From the NCBI RefSeq assembly GCF_030689025.1, contig NZ_JAUYWA010000007.1, positions 88,205 through 152,204 on the forward strand: a stretch of DNA of 64,000 nt, read 5' to 3'. This DNA is from Oceanobacter sp. 1_MG-2023. Lineage in GTDB: Bacteria > Pseudomonadota > Gammaproteobacteria > Pseudomonadales > Oceanobacteraceae. The notes under the pieces were generated by a model. The model did not search any database. It was not told the DNA's origin and saw only the letters and a program-made list of their open reading frames with translations. Shown here piece by piece: positions 1-9,966 of this stretch; position 1 is the stretch's first letter; each line of letters starts with the position of its first letter. Made by a program: the position numbers and the translations under genes.

Positions 1-1
1 G

Positions 2-565
2 CTGAATATTTCAGATGCAGAACAGACCAGTGAGGCCCTCAAGGCGCTGGTTGCTGAGCATGGTACGCCCGCAGTACTGGTGAATAACGCCGGTATTACT
101 CGTGACAACCTGTTCCTGCGTATGAGCGACGATGAGTGGCATGCAGTGATTAATACCAACCTGACCGGCGTGTTCCGTGTCTGTAAGGCACTGGTCAAAC
201 CGATGATCAAGGCGAGAGCCGGTGCCATTATTAATATCAGCTCCATTATCGGCACTACCGGTAATGCGGGTCAGGCTAACTATGCAGCGGCCAAGGCCGG
301 TCTGGAAGGCTTTTCCCGTTCTCTGGCACAGGAAGTGGCCAGTCGCAACATCACGGTTAATTGTGTTGCACCGGGTTTTATCAAAACAGACATGACGGAC
401 GTCTTGCCTGAAGCCCAAAAAGAAGCCATCCTGTCGTCCATTCCAAGCAAGCGCTTGGGGCGGCCAGACGAGATTGCCAGTGCTGTTGCCTTTTTGGCCA
501 GTGACGAAGCGAAATACATTACAGGCCAGACCATTCATGTGAATGGCGGTATGAATATGGGTTAG
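2..565 (+). CDS. fabG: 3-oxoacyl-[acyl-carrier-protein] reductase FabG, 5' truncated by window edge
   Basis: NADPH-dependent reduction of 3-oxoacyl-ACP in fatty-acid elongation; cytosolic short-chain dehydrogenase. The open frame runs from base 2 without a start, giving 187 residues against a usual 244-248, so about 60 N-terminal residues, including the glycine-rich TGxxxGIG cofactor loop, lie upstream of the window. Visible family marks are NNAGITRDN, the catalytic serine in NISSIIG, the YAAAK tyrosine/lysine pair, and VAPGFIKTDMT. It is followed 42 bp later by acpP and then fabF, the standard fab operon order. The GTG at 80 is an internal valine codon, not a start. Confidence 0.96.
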   Translation: MNISDAEQTSEALKALVAEHGTPAVLVNNAGITRDNLFLRMSDDEWHAVINTNLTGVFRVCKALVKPMIKARAGAIINISSIIGTTGNAGQANYAAAKAGLEGFSRSLAQEVASRNITVNCVAPGFIKTDMTDVLPEAQKEAILSSIPSKRLGRPDEIASAVAFLASDEAKYITGQTIHVNGGMNMG

Positions 566-841
<276 letters not shown>

Positions 842-856
842 TAATCGCGACGTCTG

Positions 857-886
857 AAAGCCGCCTCTTCGGACGCGGCTTTTTTT
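857..886 (+). terminator. intrinsic terminator after acpP
   Basis: Stem AAAGCCGC (857-864) pairs with GCGGCTTT (875-882) around a 10-nt loop and runs into a T tract to 886. It lies between acpP and fabF, so it probably attenuates rather than fully stops read-through into fabF-pabC. Confidence 0.85.
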
Positions 887-915
887 GTGTCTGAGACGGG
901 GAAACGAAAACAGTG

Positions 916-2157
916 ATGACGAAACGACGCGTAGTGGTAACGGGCCTGGGAACTGTTAACCCAATGGGTCTGGACGTGGCGACAACCTGGCAAGCAGTGT
1001 GTCAGGGCAAATCCGGCATCGGACCGGTAACGCATTTTGATGCCAGCAGCTATTCAACCCGAATTGTCGGGTCAGTAAAAGACTTCGATGTAACCAGTGT
1101 TATGTCGGCCAAGGAAGCACGCAAACTCGACCCGTTCTTGCAATACGCAATGGTGGCAGCCGAACAAGCGATGCAGGATGCCGGATTTCCTGAAGATCTC
1201 GATCGCACACGCTTCGGTGTTGCCGTTGGTTCAGGAATTGGTGGACTGAACACCATTGAGCAGAATTACCAGCAACTGACCAAAAGCGGTCCTCGCCGGG
1301 TGTCACCTTTCCTGGTGCCCGCTGCGGTGATTAATATGGCGTCGGGCAATATTGCCATTCGTCATGGCCTGCAGGGCCCTAATTTTGCTATTACGACCGC
1401 CTGTACCACAGGTACCCACAATATCGGTTACGCCGCCCGGACGATTGCGTACGGCGATGCCGACCTGATGCTGGCAGGAGGCACAGAAGGTGCGTCTTCT
1501 CCGCTGGGTATGGCTGGTTTTGCGGCCGCAAGAGCCATGAGCACCCATAACGACGAGCCGGAAAAAGCCAGTCGCCCATGGGATAAAGACCGTGACGGTT
1601 TTGTACTGAGTGATGGCGCAGCGATTCTGGTGCTGGAATCACTGGAACATGCCCAGGCACGTGGTGCTCATATTTATGCCGAACTGATCGGATTGGGCAT
1701 GAGCGATGACGCCTACCATGTGACCAGTCCACCGGTAGACGGTTCAGGTGCGTGCACCGCGATGACCAATGCGCTGCGAGATGGCGGTGTGACACCGGAT
1801 CAGGTGGACTATATCAACGCGCACGGCACATCGACGCAAGTGGGTGATATTGCCGAAACCAACGCCATCAAGACGCTGTTTGGGGATCATGCCTACAAAC
1901 TGGCGGTGTCATCGACCAAATCCATGACTGGCCACTTGTTGGGTGCGGCAGGGGCGATTGAAGCCATGTTCACCATTTTGACGATTCAGGATGGCATCAT
2001 TCCGCCGACAATCAATCTTGACAATCCGGATGACGGTTGCGATCTGGATTATGTGCCGCATACCGCCCGCAAGGCTGATGTGTCGATTGCACTGTCCAAC
2101 TCCTTTGGTTTTGGCGGCACTAACGGCAGCTTGCTATTCTCGCGTTTTAACGGCTAA
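916..2157 (+). CDS. fabF: 3-oxoacyl-ACP synthase II FabF
   Basis: Condenses malonyl-ACP with acyl-ACP in chain elongation. The 413-residue length is standard. The nucleophile Cys163 is in TTACTTGTH, and the two active-site histidines are His303 (NAHGTST) and His340 (KSMTGHLLG), at the positions expected for KAS II. A GTG at 913 directly precedes the ATG at 916 and could also initiate; the ATG is chosen because the family starts with a short Lys/Arg run (TKRRVVVTG). pabC follows after 5 bp, so the two are co-transcribed. Confidence 0.97.
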   Translation: MTKRRVVVTGLGTVNPMGLDVATTWQAVCQGKSGIGPVTHFDASSYSTRIVGSVKDFDVTSVMSAKEARKLDPFLQYAMVAAEQAMQDAGFPEDLDRTRFGVAVGSGIGGLNTIEQNYQQLTKSGPRRVSPFLVPAAVINMASGNIAIRHGLQGPNFAITTACTTGTHNIGYAARTIAYGDADLMLAGGTEGASSPLGMAGFAAARAMSTHNDEPEKASRPWDKDRDGFVLSDGAAILVLESLEHAQARGAHIYAELIGLGMSDDAYHVTSPPVDGSGACTAMTNALRDGGVTPDQVDYINAHGTSTQVGDIAETNAIKTLFGDHAYKLAVSSTKSMTGHLLGAAGAIEAMFTILTIQDGIIPPTINLDNPDDGCDLDYVPHTARKADVSIALSNSFGFGGTNGSLLFSRFNG

Positions 2158-2162
2158 GACCA

Positions 2163-2996
2163 GTGACTAGGGTACTTTGTCGATTGGCGGGTCAGTGGCA
2201 GGACGATTGGCCTGCCACTGACCGAGGCCTGCACTATGGCGACGGTTTGTTCGAAACCATGCGCCTGTCCGCTGGCCGTATTCCTTTATGGCCATTGCAT
2301 CAGGCCCGGCTACAGGCCGGAATAACGGCGCTGCGCTTCCCGTCAGCCACCATGGACGACGTCTTGCAAGCACTGGCGACGCTGCCCGAGCCTCAACGGC
2401 TGGATCGTTACTCGGCGGTCAAACTGCTGCTGAGTCGTGGCACTGGGCCGCGAGGTTATGCCATCCCCGAACCGACAGCGATCAATCTGCAGCTGCACCT
2501 GTTTGATGCCCCCCAGTGGCGCTGGAGCGGGTTGTCGGCTGAGTGCCCTGGGTTGACCATTGGAGTGAACCCGGTACGGCTTGGGCGGCAGCCCCGGCTG
2601 GCCGGATTAAAACACCTGAATCGGCTTGAGCAGGTGTTGGCCCGGGCAGAATTCCAGCCAGGCTGGGATGAAAGCCTGATGCTGGACGATCAGGAACAGG
2701 TGATAGAAGGATGTTATTCCAATCTGATAATCCGTCGTGGTGGGCAATGGTTGACGCCGTCACTGGTGACATCCGGTGTCAATGGCGTGGTGCGGCAGTG
2801 GTTGCTGCAACAGCTGGATGTCACCGTCACTGGCTTGTCGCTGGATGACATCAAACAGGCCGATGCGCTGTTTATGAGCAACAGCCTGATGGGGATTGTG
2901 CCGGTGGCCCGAATGGACACGACAAGCTATGCCCCAACCTCTGAAGCATTGGATGTCATGCGGGCGTTGCAGACCAGACTGGAGAGTCTTTTTTGA
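2163..2996 (+). CDS. pabC: aminodeoxychorismate lyase PabC
   Basis: PLP-dependent lyase releasing pyruvate from 4-amino-4-deoxychorismate to give p-aminobenzoate for folate. It is 277 residues, of the fold-IV aminotransferase type. Seen are DRGLHYGDGLFETMR near the N-terminus, the conserved lysine in LAGLKHLNRLEQ (Lys150) and the C-terminal SNSLMGIVPV. The start is GTG, 5 bp after fabF. The end overlaps mltG by four bases (TTGA). The fabF-pabC-mltG-tmk-holB order is common in gammaproteobacteria and supports the call over branched-chain aminotransferase. Confidence 0.95.
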   Translation: MTRVLCRLAGQWQDDWPATDRGLHYGDGLFETMRLSAGRIPLWPLHQARLQAGITALRFPSATMDDVLQALATLPEPQRLDRYSAVKLLLSRGTGPRGYAIPEPTAINLQLHLFDAPQWRWSGLSAECPGLTIGVNPVRLGRQPRLAGLKHLNRLEQVLARAEFQPGWDESLMLDDQEQVIEGCYSNLIIRRGGQWLTPSLVTSGVNGVVRQWLLQQLDVTVTGLSLDDIKQADALFMSNSLMGIVPVARMDTTSYAPTSEALDVMRALQTRLESLF

Positions 2997-4048
2997 AAAA
3001 AATATTGGCGTTGATCGCTACCTTGCCAGTACTGCTGCTGGCTTTGAGCCTGGCGGTCTGGACGTTACCTGCCAGCAATGATGACCTTGTCCGTATCGAG
3101 ATCAAGGCGGGGGATACCCTGACTGGCAAAGCCCGACAATGGGAAGCCGATGGGTGGCTGCCTTCGGCCTTGCTGTTACGTATCCAGGCCCGAGTATTAA
3201 ATAAACAACACTTGCGCGCCGGGGAGTACGATGTTCCGCCACAGCTGACTGGCCCGGAGTTGCTCGCCTGGCTTGAAACCGCCGAAGCGGTCACCTATCG
3301 GGTACGGCTGATTGAAGGCACCCGTCTGGTGGATGCATTGGCCAATATCGCCAGCGCCAACAAGCTCAAGCAGGATATCCAGCCACTGACGCCAGAACAG
3401 GTTGGGCAATATCTTGGTATTGATGGCAACCCCGAAGGCTGGTTGTATCCGGACACCTATGTTTATCCCAGTGGCGCATTAGCCTCTTCGGTCATTACCC
3501 AAGCCTACCAGCGTATGCAAAACCAGTTACAGGAGGCATGGAGCCAGCGAGACAAGGATCTGCCGTACAGTACGCCCTATCAGGCACTGGTGATGGCCTC
3601 GATTGTTGAAAAAGAAACCGCCGTGGCCTCCGAGCGTCCTCAAATAGCCGGTGTCTTTGTGCGGCGCTTGCGTAAAGGCATGCGACTGGAAACCGACCCC
3701 ACGGTGATCTACGGCCTTGGAACGGACTTCTCCGGCAATCTGCGCAAACGCCATCTGCTGGATCGCAGCAACGTCTACAACACCTATCGCAACCATGGCT
3801 TGCCGCCCAGCCCGATCTCACTGGCCGGTCGGCAGGCACTGGATGCCGCACTGCACCCGGATGAGGGTGATGCCTTGTTCTTTGTGGCGCGCGGGGACGG
3901 CTCACACGTGTTCTCCGCGACGTTTGCGCAGCACAACAAGGCTGTGTACCAATACCAGATACGTAACCGCAAGGCGGATTACCGTTCAACGCCGGAACCG
4001 GCGGCACCTTCTTCACCCGCATCGCCTGACGCAGGAACACAACCATGA
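2993..4048 (+). CDS. mltG: endolytic murein transglycosylase MltG (YceG-like)
   Basis: Inner-membrane lytic transglycosylase that cuts nascent glycan strands and helps set their length. The 351-residue protein has one N-terminal membrane segment (about residues 3-24), a LysM-like region around KAGDTL, and the YceG core with catalytic Glu206 in ASIVEKET and the LETDPTVIYG motif. The start is a rare TTG within the TTGA overlap with pabC; no better start exists because the membrane segment begins immediately. The C-terminus ends in a Pro/Ser/Ala-rich tail (about residues 332-351) that is probably disordered. It overlaps tmk by ATGA. Confidence 0.96.
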   Translation: MKKILALIATLPVLLLALSLAVWTLPASNDDLVRIEIKAGDTLTGKARQWEADGWLPSALLLRIQARVLNKQHLRAGEYDVPPQLTGPELLAWLETAEAVTYRVRLIEGTRLVDALANIASANKLKQDIQPLTPEQVGQYLGIDGNPEGWLYPDTYVYPSGALASSVITQAYQRMQNQLQEAWSQRDKDLPYSTPYQALVMASIVEKETAVASERPQIAGVFVRRLRKGMRLETDPTVIYGLGTDFSGNLRKRHLLDRSNVYNTYRNHGLPPSPISLAGRQALDAALHPDEGDALFFVARGDGSHVFSATFAQHNKAVYQYQIRNRKADYRSTPEPAAPSSPASPDAGTQP

Positions 4049-4707
4049 CTTCAGCCAACACCCCGCCGCCACGCGGCAAATTCATTACCTTTGAAGGAGG
4101 GGAGGGTGTTGGTAAGACGACCAATGTCCAGTGGTGTGCCGACTGGCTGATGGAGCGCGGGCTGGAGGTAATGGTGACCAGAGAGCCTGGGGGGACACCG
4201 ATTGCCGAGCTGATTCGCAACAAGTTGCTTAAAGCCCATCATGCCGAGTCCATGGTGCCAATGGCCGAGTTGCTGCTGGTGTTTGCTGCCCGGGTACAAC
4301 ATCTCGAAGCGGTTATTTTACCGGCGTTGTCACAGGGCACCTGGGTATTGTGTGACCGTTTTACGGATTCCACCATTGCCTATCAGGGGTTTGGTCGAGG
4401 TCTGGACCTGGGTAGTATCGAAACGCTCAAAAACCTGGCTCAGGGCACACTGGAACCAGACTGTACCTTGCTGCTTGATGCTCCTGTTGACGTTGGAATG
4501 GCACGGGCACGTGGTCGTACAGCCATCAGCGGTGAAGACATCGATCGCTTTGAAACAGAACAAATGGCTTTTTTTGAACGGGTAAGAGACGGCTTTCAAG
4601 CCCTGGCGGCGACCCAGACCCGTTTTGTTACTCTGGATGCCACTCAGTCACTGGATGATATTCAATCCGAGTTGGCGATTCGGCTCAGCCTGTTGAGTGG
4701 GCTATGA
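4045..4707 (+). CDS. tmk: thymidylate kinase
   Basis: Phosphorylates dTMP to dTDP for DNA synthesis. It is 220 residues. The P-loop FEGGEGVGKTT is near residue 16, the DRF motif is in CDRFTDSTIAYQG, and an arginine-rich lid lies in ARARGRTA, the form seen in bacterial enzymes that carry basic residues in the lid. It is translationally coupled at both ends (ATGA with mltG and with holB), tying nucleotide supply to clamp-loader production. Confidence 0.98.
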   Translation: MTSANTPPPRGKFITFEGGEGVGKTTNVQWCADWLMERGLEVMVTREPGGTPIAELIRNKLLKAHHAESMVPMAELLLVFAARVQHLEAVILPALSQGTWVLCDRFTDSTIAYQGFGRGLDLGSIETLKNLAQGTLEPDCTLLLDAPVDVGMARARGRTAISGEDIDRFETEQMAFFERVRDGFQALAATQTRFVTLDATQSLDDIQSELAIRLSLLSGL

Positions 4708-5723
4708 GCGATTCTCACTGGTCGCATGTTTATCCTTGGCAGTCCGACCTTTGGGATAGCCTGATCAAACGGCATCAGCAGCAGGGGTTGCCCCATGCAC
4801 TGATGCTTACCGGTGTTGAAGGAATTGGCAAACACGCCCTGGCGCTGGAAACGGCGCGCTGGTTACTCTGTACCCGTCGGGTTGAACAGCATGCCAGTGT
4901 TGCTTGTGGCGAATGTCACAGCTGTCGCTTGTGGCAAGCAGGCAATCATCCGGATTTTATGGAATGCCAGCCAGAAGACGACAGTCGACAAATTCGTATC
5001 GACGGTGTGCGCAAACTCAACGAATTTCTGATGCAAACACCGCAAATCAGCCCGTGTCAGGTGGTCAGCCTGCATCCGGTGGAAGTCTTGAATGGCAACG
5101 CCGCCAACGCCTTGCTTAAAACCCTGGAAGAACCACCGGGTGAAAGCTTCCTGTTGCTCGAAACCGAGCGTCTTGGCTCGGTCATGCCGACCATTCGCAG
5201 CCGCTGCCAGCGTTTGACACTGGCGATACCATCGCCGCAGCAGTCCCTTGACTGGATGCAGGCCAACGGTTGTGACCCCTTGGTGGCTGAACAGGCGCTA
5301 CGCATGAACCAGATGGCACCGATCGCGGCTCTGGCATGGGTACAACAACAACGCCATGAACAACATAACCACTGGTTGCAACAACTGCAGCAATGGTCCA
5401 ACGGCAGCTTGCCACTCGATGCCATGGTTGCCATCTGGAAAAAAGACGAGCTGACCGGGATTCTGTCCTGGTTGGGGCAGCTGAGTGCTGATTTGATGCG
5501 GGCACATATGGGGGCCGATCACAGCCAGTTGCTGGAGCCTGCCATCTTGGGCTGCTTTGACGCATCTACTCTGCAGCCCGCAAAACTGATAGCCTTGCAT
5601 GACCGGATCAACAGCACATTAGGGCAAATACAGTCCGGTGCCAGCTATTTTAATCGCCAGCTGTTGCTGGAATCATTGATGATCGAGTGGCAAACACTCG
5701 TAACCAACCCAGGGAGAGACTGA
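4704..5723 (+). CDS. holB: DNA polymerase III delta' subunit HolB
   Basis: Clamp-loader subunit that helps place the beta clamp on DNA. The 339-residue protein has an AAA+ N-terminus with GVEGIGKHALA in the P-loop position, a zinc-binding cluster built from a Cys near residue 53 followed by CGECHSC, and the NALLKTLEEPP segment typical of delta'. The C-terminal collar domain is weakly conserved, as usual. It overlaps tmk by ATGA and pilZ by one base (TGATG). Confidence 0.96.
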   Translation: MSDSHWSHVYPWQSDLWDSLIKRHQQQGLPHALMLTGVEGIGKHALALETARWLLCTRRVEQHASVACGECHSCRLWQAGNHPDFMECQPEDDSRQIRIDGVRKLNEFLMQTPQISPCQVVSLHPVEVLNGNAANALLKTLEEPPGESFLLLETERLGSVMPTIRSRCQRLTLAIPSPQQSLDWMQANGCDPLVAEQALRMNQMAPIAALAWVQQQRHEQHNHWLQQLQQWSNGSLPLDAMVAIWKKDELTGILSWLGQLSADLMRAHMGADHSQLLEPAILGCFDASTLQPAKLIALHDRINSTLGQIQSGASYFNRQLLLESLMIEWQTLVTNPGRD

Positions 5724-6067
5724 TGGCCAATATGGGGCGTAGCGGTATTCTGACGCTGACCATCAAAGATAAGGCTGTTCTGTACGGTGCGTATATGCCG
5801 TTTCTCAAAGAAGGCGGCTTGTTTATTCCAACTAACCGCAGCTACAAGTTGGGTGATGAAGTCTTTTTGTTATTAAAGCTGATGGATGACCCGGAAAAAC
5901 TGCCGGTGGCAGGCAAGGTTGTCTGGATTACACCGCAGGGAGCACAGGGAAATAAAACGGCCGGTATTGGCGTCCAGTTCTCTGGCGATAACACCATGGC
6001 ACGGGACCGGATCGAAACCCATCTCGTCGGGGCGATGAAATCTGAACGCCTTACCCACACCATGTGA
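5723..6067 (+). CDS. pilZ: type IV pilus assembly protein PilZ
   Basis: Small cytosolic protein needed for type IV pilus assembly and twitching. From the ATG overlapping the holB stop it is 114 residues. Segments SLTIKDKAVLY-like (here TLTIKDKAVLYGAYMPF), GGLFIPTNRSYKLGDEVF and PVAGKVVWITPQGAQGN match, from memory, Pseudomonas PilZ almost throughout. Like that protein, it lacks the RxxxR and (D/N)xSxxG residues used by other PilZ-domain proteins to bind cyclic di-GMP. The holB-pilZ pairing is conserved; the tatD that usually follows is absent here. Confidence 0.93.
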   Translation: MANMGRSGILTLTIKDKAVLYGAYMPFLKEGGLFIPTNRSYKLGDEVFLLLKLMDDPEKLPVAGKVVWITPQGAQGNKTAGIGVQFSGDNTMARDRIETHLVGAMKSERLTHTM

Positions 6068-6216
6068 TACCCATGTGCCTGGACACGCCCGGCCTGACCG
6101 GCCCTGTCTGTGGCGCGACACCCGTTCTGTCACGTCAAGCACTCTTCCGATCGCACGCGACCGGAAAGTGATGTATACGGAGTACGAACGTCGTCTGAAC
6201 ACTACAAGGTTTGTAT

Positions 6217-9114
6217 ATGTCTGATTCTGCTTTTCGTCACCTGAGTGCCACACCGGTTGAGTCGCTCAACCTGGTGGTTCACCACTATGAACACACCGGC
6301 ACCGGGGCGGTCCATTACCACCTTGAGTCTGATCACGACGAAAAGGCCTTTATGGTCGCAGTCCGTACCATGCCGAAAGACTCCACCGGGGTCGCCCATA
6401 TTCTTGAACATACGGTGCTGTGCGGCTCAGAAAAATTCCCGGTGCGTGATCCTTTCTTTATGATGACCCGGCGCTCGCTCAACACCTTTATGAACGCCAT
6501 GACCAGCAGCGACTGGACCGCCTATCCGTTTGCTTCCCAGAACGACAAAGACTTCAATAATCTGCTTGATGTGTATCTTGACGCGGTGTTTTTCTCGCGA
6601 CTGCATCCGCTCGATTTTGCCCAGGAAGGCCATCGTCTGGAACTGGAAGACCCGCAAGACCCGAACTCCAAGCTGGTCTTCAAGGGCGTGGTGTTCAATG
6701 AAATGAAAGGGGCCATGTCTTCACCGGTGTCACAACTGTGGCAAGGTATCAGTGCCTACCTGTTTCCAACCACCACCTACCACTTCAACAGCGGCGGTGA
6801 TCCGGCTGAAATTACCCAGCTCAGCTACGAGCAGTTGATGAGCTTTTACAAAAGCCATTACCACCCCAGCAACGCGGTGTTTATGACGTTTGGCAATCTC
6901 GACGTTGACGCACTGCAAGCACGGCTTGAAAGCGAAGTCTTGTCCCGCTTTGAGCGGCAGACCCAGCGCTGGAGCGTACCCGCAGAACAACGTTATGCCG
7001 CGCCAGTTGCCGTACAGGAATACTACGGCGTTGACAGCGACGACCTCAGCGGTAAAACCCACCATGTCACCGGTTGGCTGCTGGGCTCTTCGGTTGATCT
7101 CGACGCCCAGCTGGAAGCCAACCTGCTCAGCCAGATTCTGCTCGATAACAGCGCTTCGCCATTACGCCGGGCGCTGGAACAAACCGAACTGGGTGGCTCA
7201 CCATCGCCGCTGTGCGGGCTGGAAGAATCCAACCACGAAATGAGCTTTATGTGTGGCGTCGAAGGCAGTGAGCCGGAACACGGCCAAGCCATTGAAACCC
7301 TAATTCTCGACACCCTGCAACAGATCGCCACCGATGGCGTGGACGCTGACATTGTTGAATCCGCCTTGCACCAGCTGGAATTGCATCAGCGGGAAATCGG
7401 CGGCGATCATTACCCATACGGTCTGCAACTGGTGTTTAACGCCTTGCCCGCTGCGATCCACCATGGTGACCCGGTGGCAATGCTCAATCTGGATCCGGCG
7501 CTGGCCCGCTTGCGCGCCAACGCCAGCCAGCCAGGCTGGGTGCAGGCAACCGTGACCCGGTTGCTGCTCAACAACCGCCATCGGGTACGTTACAGCCTGT
7601 TGCCGGACGCCGGGCTGAATGCGGAAGCCAAACGACTGGAACAACAGCGACTGGATACCATTCGCGCCAACCTGACGGAACAACAGCTGCAAGCCATTCG
7701 CGACCAGGCGGAGGCGCTGCAACAACGCCAGGCGGCAGAAGACGATCCCGGCTTGCTGCCCCAGGTGACTCTCGAGGACGTCAAACCGGATATCCACTAC
7801 GTTGCCCCCGATAATCATTACACCGACACACTGACAACCACTGAATATGTTACCGGCACCAACGGTATTCTTTACCAGCAACTGATTGTCGGCCTGCCAG
7901 CATTCAATGCAGAACAGCTCAGCTGGCTACCTATGTTTACCAATGCCTGGAGTGAAGTGGGCGCTGGCGGTAACGATTACCTCACCCAACAAATCAAGCA
8001 GACCGCACTGGTGGGGAGCCTGTCGAGCTACGCCTCTATCCGTGGTGATGTCGACAGCAATCAGCACCTGCACGGTCACCTGGTAATGAGCGGTAAGGCC
8101 TTGGGCAGTAAAGCAGAGGACTTCAGCGCGCTGATGAAAGAGACCTGGCAGACTCCGACTTTCGACGACAATGCCCGGTTACTGGATCTGATGACGCAAA
8201 TGAAAGCCCGTCGCGAGCAAGGTGTGACCGGCAGTGGTCACAGCCTGGCGATGTCAGTCGCGGCGTCGACCTTGAACCCGGTCGCCAATATCACCAATAT
8301 CATGACCGGTATGCCCCAGCTGGTTGAATTGAAACAACGACTGAAACAGGCACAACAAGACGGTGGCGCCTCGCTGTCGGCAGCACTGAACAGCCTGTAC
8401 GCCTGTATTGCCAGCAGCCCGGATGAAGCCTTGCTGATTCACGACGCACCATATCGGGAAATCCACCTCGATGCACTGCAGCAACAGTGGCCCCAGACAT
8501 CGGCCAGTACCCCCATCGACTTGCCCTGGACACCCGTTGCGAGCGCCAATTACTGGATGGTCGATTCCCAGGTCAATTTCTGCGCCTGGGCGTTGCCCAC
8601 CGTCTCTATGGTGAACGAGGACGCCGCCGCCCTGTCGGTCTTGGCAGGTGTCATGCGCAACGCCTACCTGCACACCGCCATCAGGGAAAAAGGCGGTGCC
8701 TATGGTGCCGGTGCCACACAAGACAACAGCAGCAGCTGCTTCAAGTTCTACTCCTATCGCGATCCTCGGGTAGAAGGAACGTTTGATGATTTCGCGGCTT
8801 CTATCGACTGGGTGCTGGAACGTACCAACGGCGATGACCTGGTTGAGCAAGCAGTGCTGGGACTGATTGGCGGTATGGATCGCCCCGGCTCCCCGGCCGG
8901 AGAAGCCAAACAGGCATTCCATATGGATCGGGGTGGTCGCACCCGGGCTCTGCGTCAACAATACCGCGAGCGTCTTCTGTCTATTCGCTGGAGCGACGTT
9001 CAGCGGGTCGCCGCTACCTACCTGCAAGGGCAGGAGGGCAGCAAGGCAGTGATTGCGCCACGAGGCACACAGGATATTGCCGCGGCACTGGGCCTGACCG
9101 CACAAGACTTTTAG
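6217..9114 (+). CDS. M16 family zinc metalloprotease (presequence-protease type)
   Basis: Large single-chain clamshell peptidase of the insulinase superfamily, 965 residues. The inverted zinc motif HILEH is at 61-65, in the M16C context VAHILEHTVLCGSEKFPVRDPF, as in mitochondrial presequence protease (PreP/Cym1) and related bacterial proteins. The second half carries the degenerate M16 domains, with the RxxGxAYG-like segment REKGGAYGAGA near residue 830. No signal peptide is visible, so it is probably cytosolic and degrades short peptides; this is inferred from the family. The ATG at 6217 is preferred over an in-frame TTG at 6211 because AAGGT precedes it. A strong terminator follows, so it is probably monocistronic. 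Confidence 0.93.
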   Translation: MSDSAFRHLSATPVESLNLVVHHYEHTGTGAVHYHLESDHDEKAFMVAVRTMPKDSTGVAHILEHTVLCGSEKFPVRDPFFMMTRRSLNTFMNAMTSSDWTAYPFASQNDKDFNNLLDVYLDAVFFSRLHPLDFAQEGHRLELEDPQDPNSKLVFKGVVFNEMKGAMSSPVSQLWQGISAYLFPTTTYHFNSGGDPAEITQLSYEQLMSFYKSHYHPSNAVFMTFGNLDVDALQARLESEVLSRFERQTQRWSVPAEQRYAAPVAVQEYYGVDSDDLSGKTHHVTGWLLGSSVDLDAQLEANLLSQILLDNSASPLRRALEQTELGGSPSPLCGLEESNHEMSFMCGVEGSEPEHGQAIETLILDTLQQIATDGVDADIVESALHQLELHQREIGGDHYPYGLQLVFNALPAAIHHGDPVAMLNLDPALARLRANASQPGWVQATVTRLLLNNRHRVRYSLLPDAGLNAEAKRLEQQRLDTIRANLTEQQLQAIRDQAEALQQRQAAEDDPGLLPQVTLEDVKPDIHYVAPDNHYTDTLTTTEYVTGTNGILYQQLIVGLPAFNAEQLSWLPMFTNAWSEVGAGGNDYLTQQIKQTALVGSLSSYASIRGDVDSNQHLHGHLVMSGKALGSKAEDFSALMKETWQTPTFDDNARLLDLMTQMKARREQGVTGSGHSLAMSVAASTLNPVANITNIMTGMPQLVELKQRLKQAQQDGGASLSAALNSLYACIASSPDEALLIHDAPYREIHLDALQQQWPQTSASTPIDLPWTPVASANYWMVDSQVNFCAWALPTVSMVNEDAAALSVLAGVMRNAYLHTAIREKGGAYGAGATQDNSSSCFKFYSYRDPRVEGTFDDFAASIDWVLERTNGDDLVEQAVLGLIGGMDRPGSPAGEAKQAFHMDRGGRTRALRQQYRERLLSIRWSDVQRVAATYLQGQEGSKAVIAPRGTQDIAAALGLTAQDF

Positions 9115-9162
9115 ACCATCGGTTTTTAAGTCAGACTTTTCACTACCAACGCTTGAACTACA

Positions 9163-9202
9163 CAACCAGTAGGTGTTTGCCACCTGCTGGTTGCTTTTTT
9201 TT
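9163..9202 (+). terminator. intrinsic terminator after the M16 protease
   Basis: CAACCAGTAGGTG (9163-9175) pairs with CACCTGCTGGTTG (9181-9193), with one G-T wobble and a 5-nt loop, followed by C and eight T residues. It ends 21 bp before the VanZ-like gene. Confidence 0.9.
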
Positions 9203-9223
9203 ACCCACTTTTAGAGCAACCTG

Positions 9224-9607
9224 ATGACCATCTTGCTTTATCTCGCCCGTATTTTGCTTGTCGCCGTACTGGTTGTGGTGGTTTGGGCTTCGCTCAAACA
9301 AACCGGCAGTGCCATCGCCGGATCCGACAAAACTGCTCACTTCCTTGCGTATATGGCGTTGGCCGGACTGGGGCTGGCCAGCTTCCAGTTATTGCGCAAT
9401 CAGGGATTGTTTATGCTGTTCTGTCTGGCACTGGGAGGCGCGATGGAACTGATTCAGGGACAGCTTCCCAGTCGAGTCATGGGCTGGGACGACATGCTGG
9501 CCAACAGCCTGGGCGTGCTGGCAGCGATTGTCGTGTATTGGCCTTTGAGGAAATGGATTGACCGGCTGCTGGGGCGGGGAGGAGCTACTGTTATTCGTGG
9601 TGAATAA
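9224..9607 (+). CDS. VanZ-like family membrane protein
   Basis: Small integral membrane protein of 127 residues with four hydrophobic segments (about 5-24, 38-58, 62-80, 95-112). The segment SDKTAHFLAYMALAGL and the later MELIQGQLPSRVMGWDDMLANSLG contain the His/Phe and Glu-x2-Q plus D-x-x-x-N-x-x-G residues typical of VanZ-like proteins. The function of the chromosomal members is unknown; some VanZ proteins lower teicoplanin sensitivity, but nothing here indicates that. It is probably transcribed alone. Confidence 0.85.
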   Translation: MTILLYLARILLVAVLVVVVWASLKQTGSAIAGSDKTAHFLAYMALAGLGLASFQLLRNQGLFMLFCLALGGAMELIQGQLPSRVMGWDDMLANSLGVLAAIVVYWPLRKWIDRLLGRGGATVIRGE

Positions 9608-9966
9608 CGCCGATATGGCTTATTCACCGCCCTGTTAGTGAATTTTGGATGGCAACTGTTTCAATTCTGGCTGTTGCTATCACCCTTCTAGTTGCCAGAC
9701 TGGTATCTGGATCGTAATGATATCGATCGAATTTTTCCTGTGGTTTGAGCTGGTGATGTTTAAGGTTTAAAAGTTTCCGCTGAGGACTTTTCTCCACTGC
9801 AGGCCATCATTTTTTAATTTTCTTCCGCGGTGTGGCTGATTTCCTGTGATCGTTTTGTTATCGAGACGTTGGTCTTCACCCCAAATAATTTGTATTGGCA
9901 GTTGCGTTCTGCTCCCAGTTTGCTCGTCAGATGACAAAGGCATCCATGCCGTGGCTACCGATGGCT
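9608..9966. other. gene-free gap between convergent VanZ-like and MFS genes
   Basis: About 360 bp with no convincing gene, terminator or repeat. A 61-codon plus-strand frame at 9846-10031 runs into the antisense of the MFS gene and has no recognisable content. Confidence 0.6.

Noticed and set aside
3495..4223. 242-codon minus-strand frame antisense to mltG and tmk
   Set aside because: Pro/Arg-rich shadow of two well-identified overlapping genes.
8254..9183. 309-codon minus-strand frame antisense to the M16 protease
   Set aside because: It mirrors the codon bias of the plus-strand gene and has no recognisable motif.
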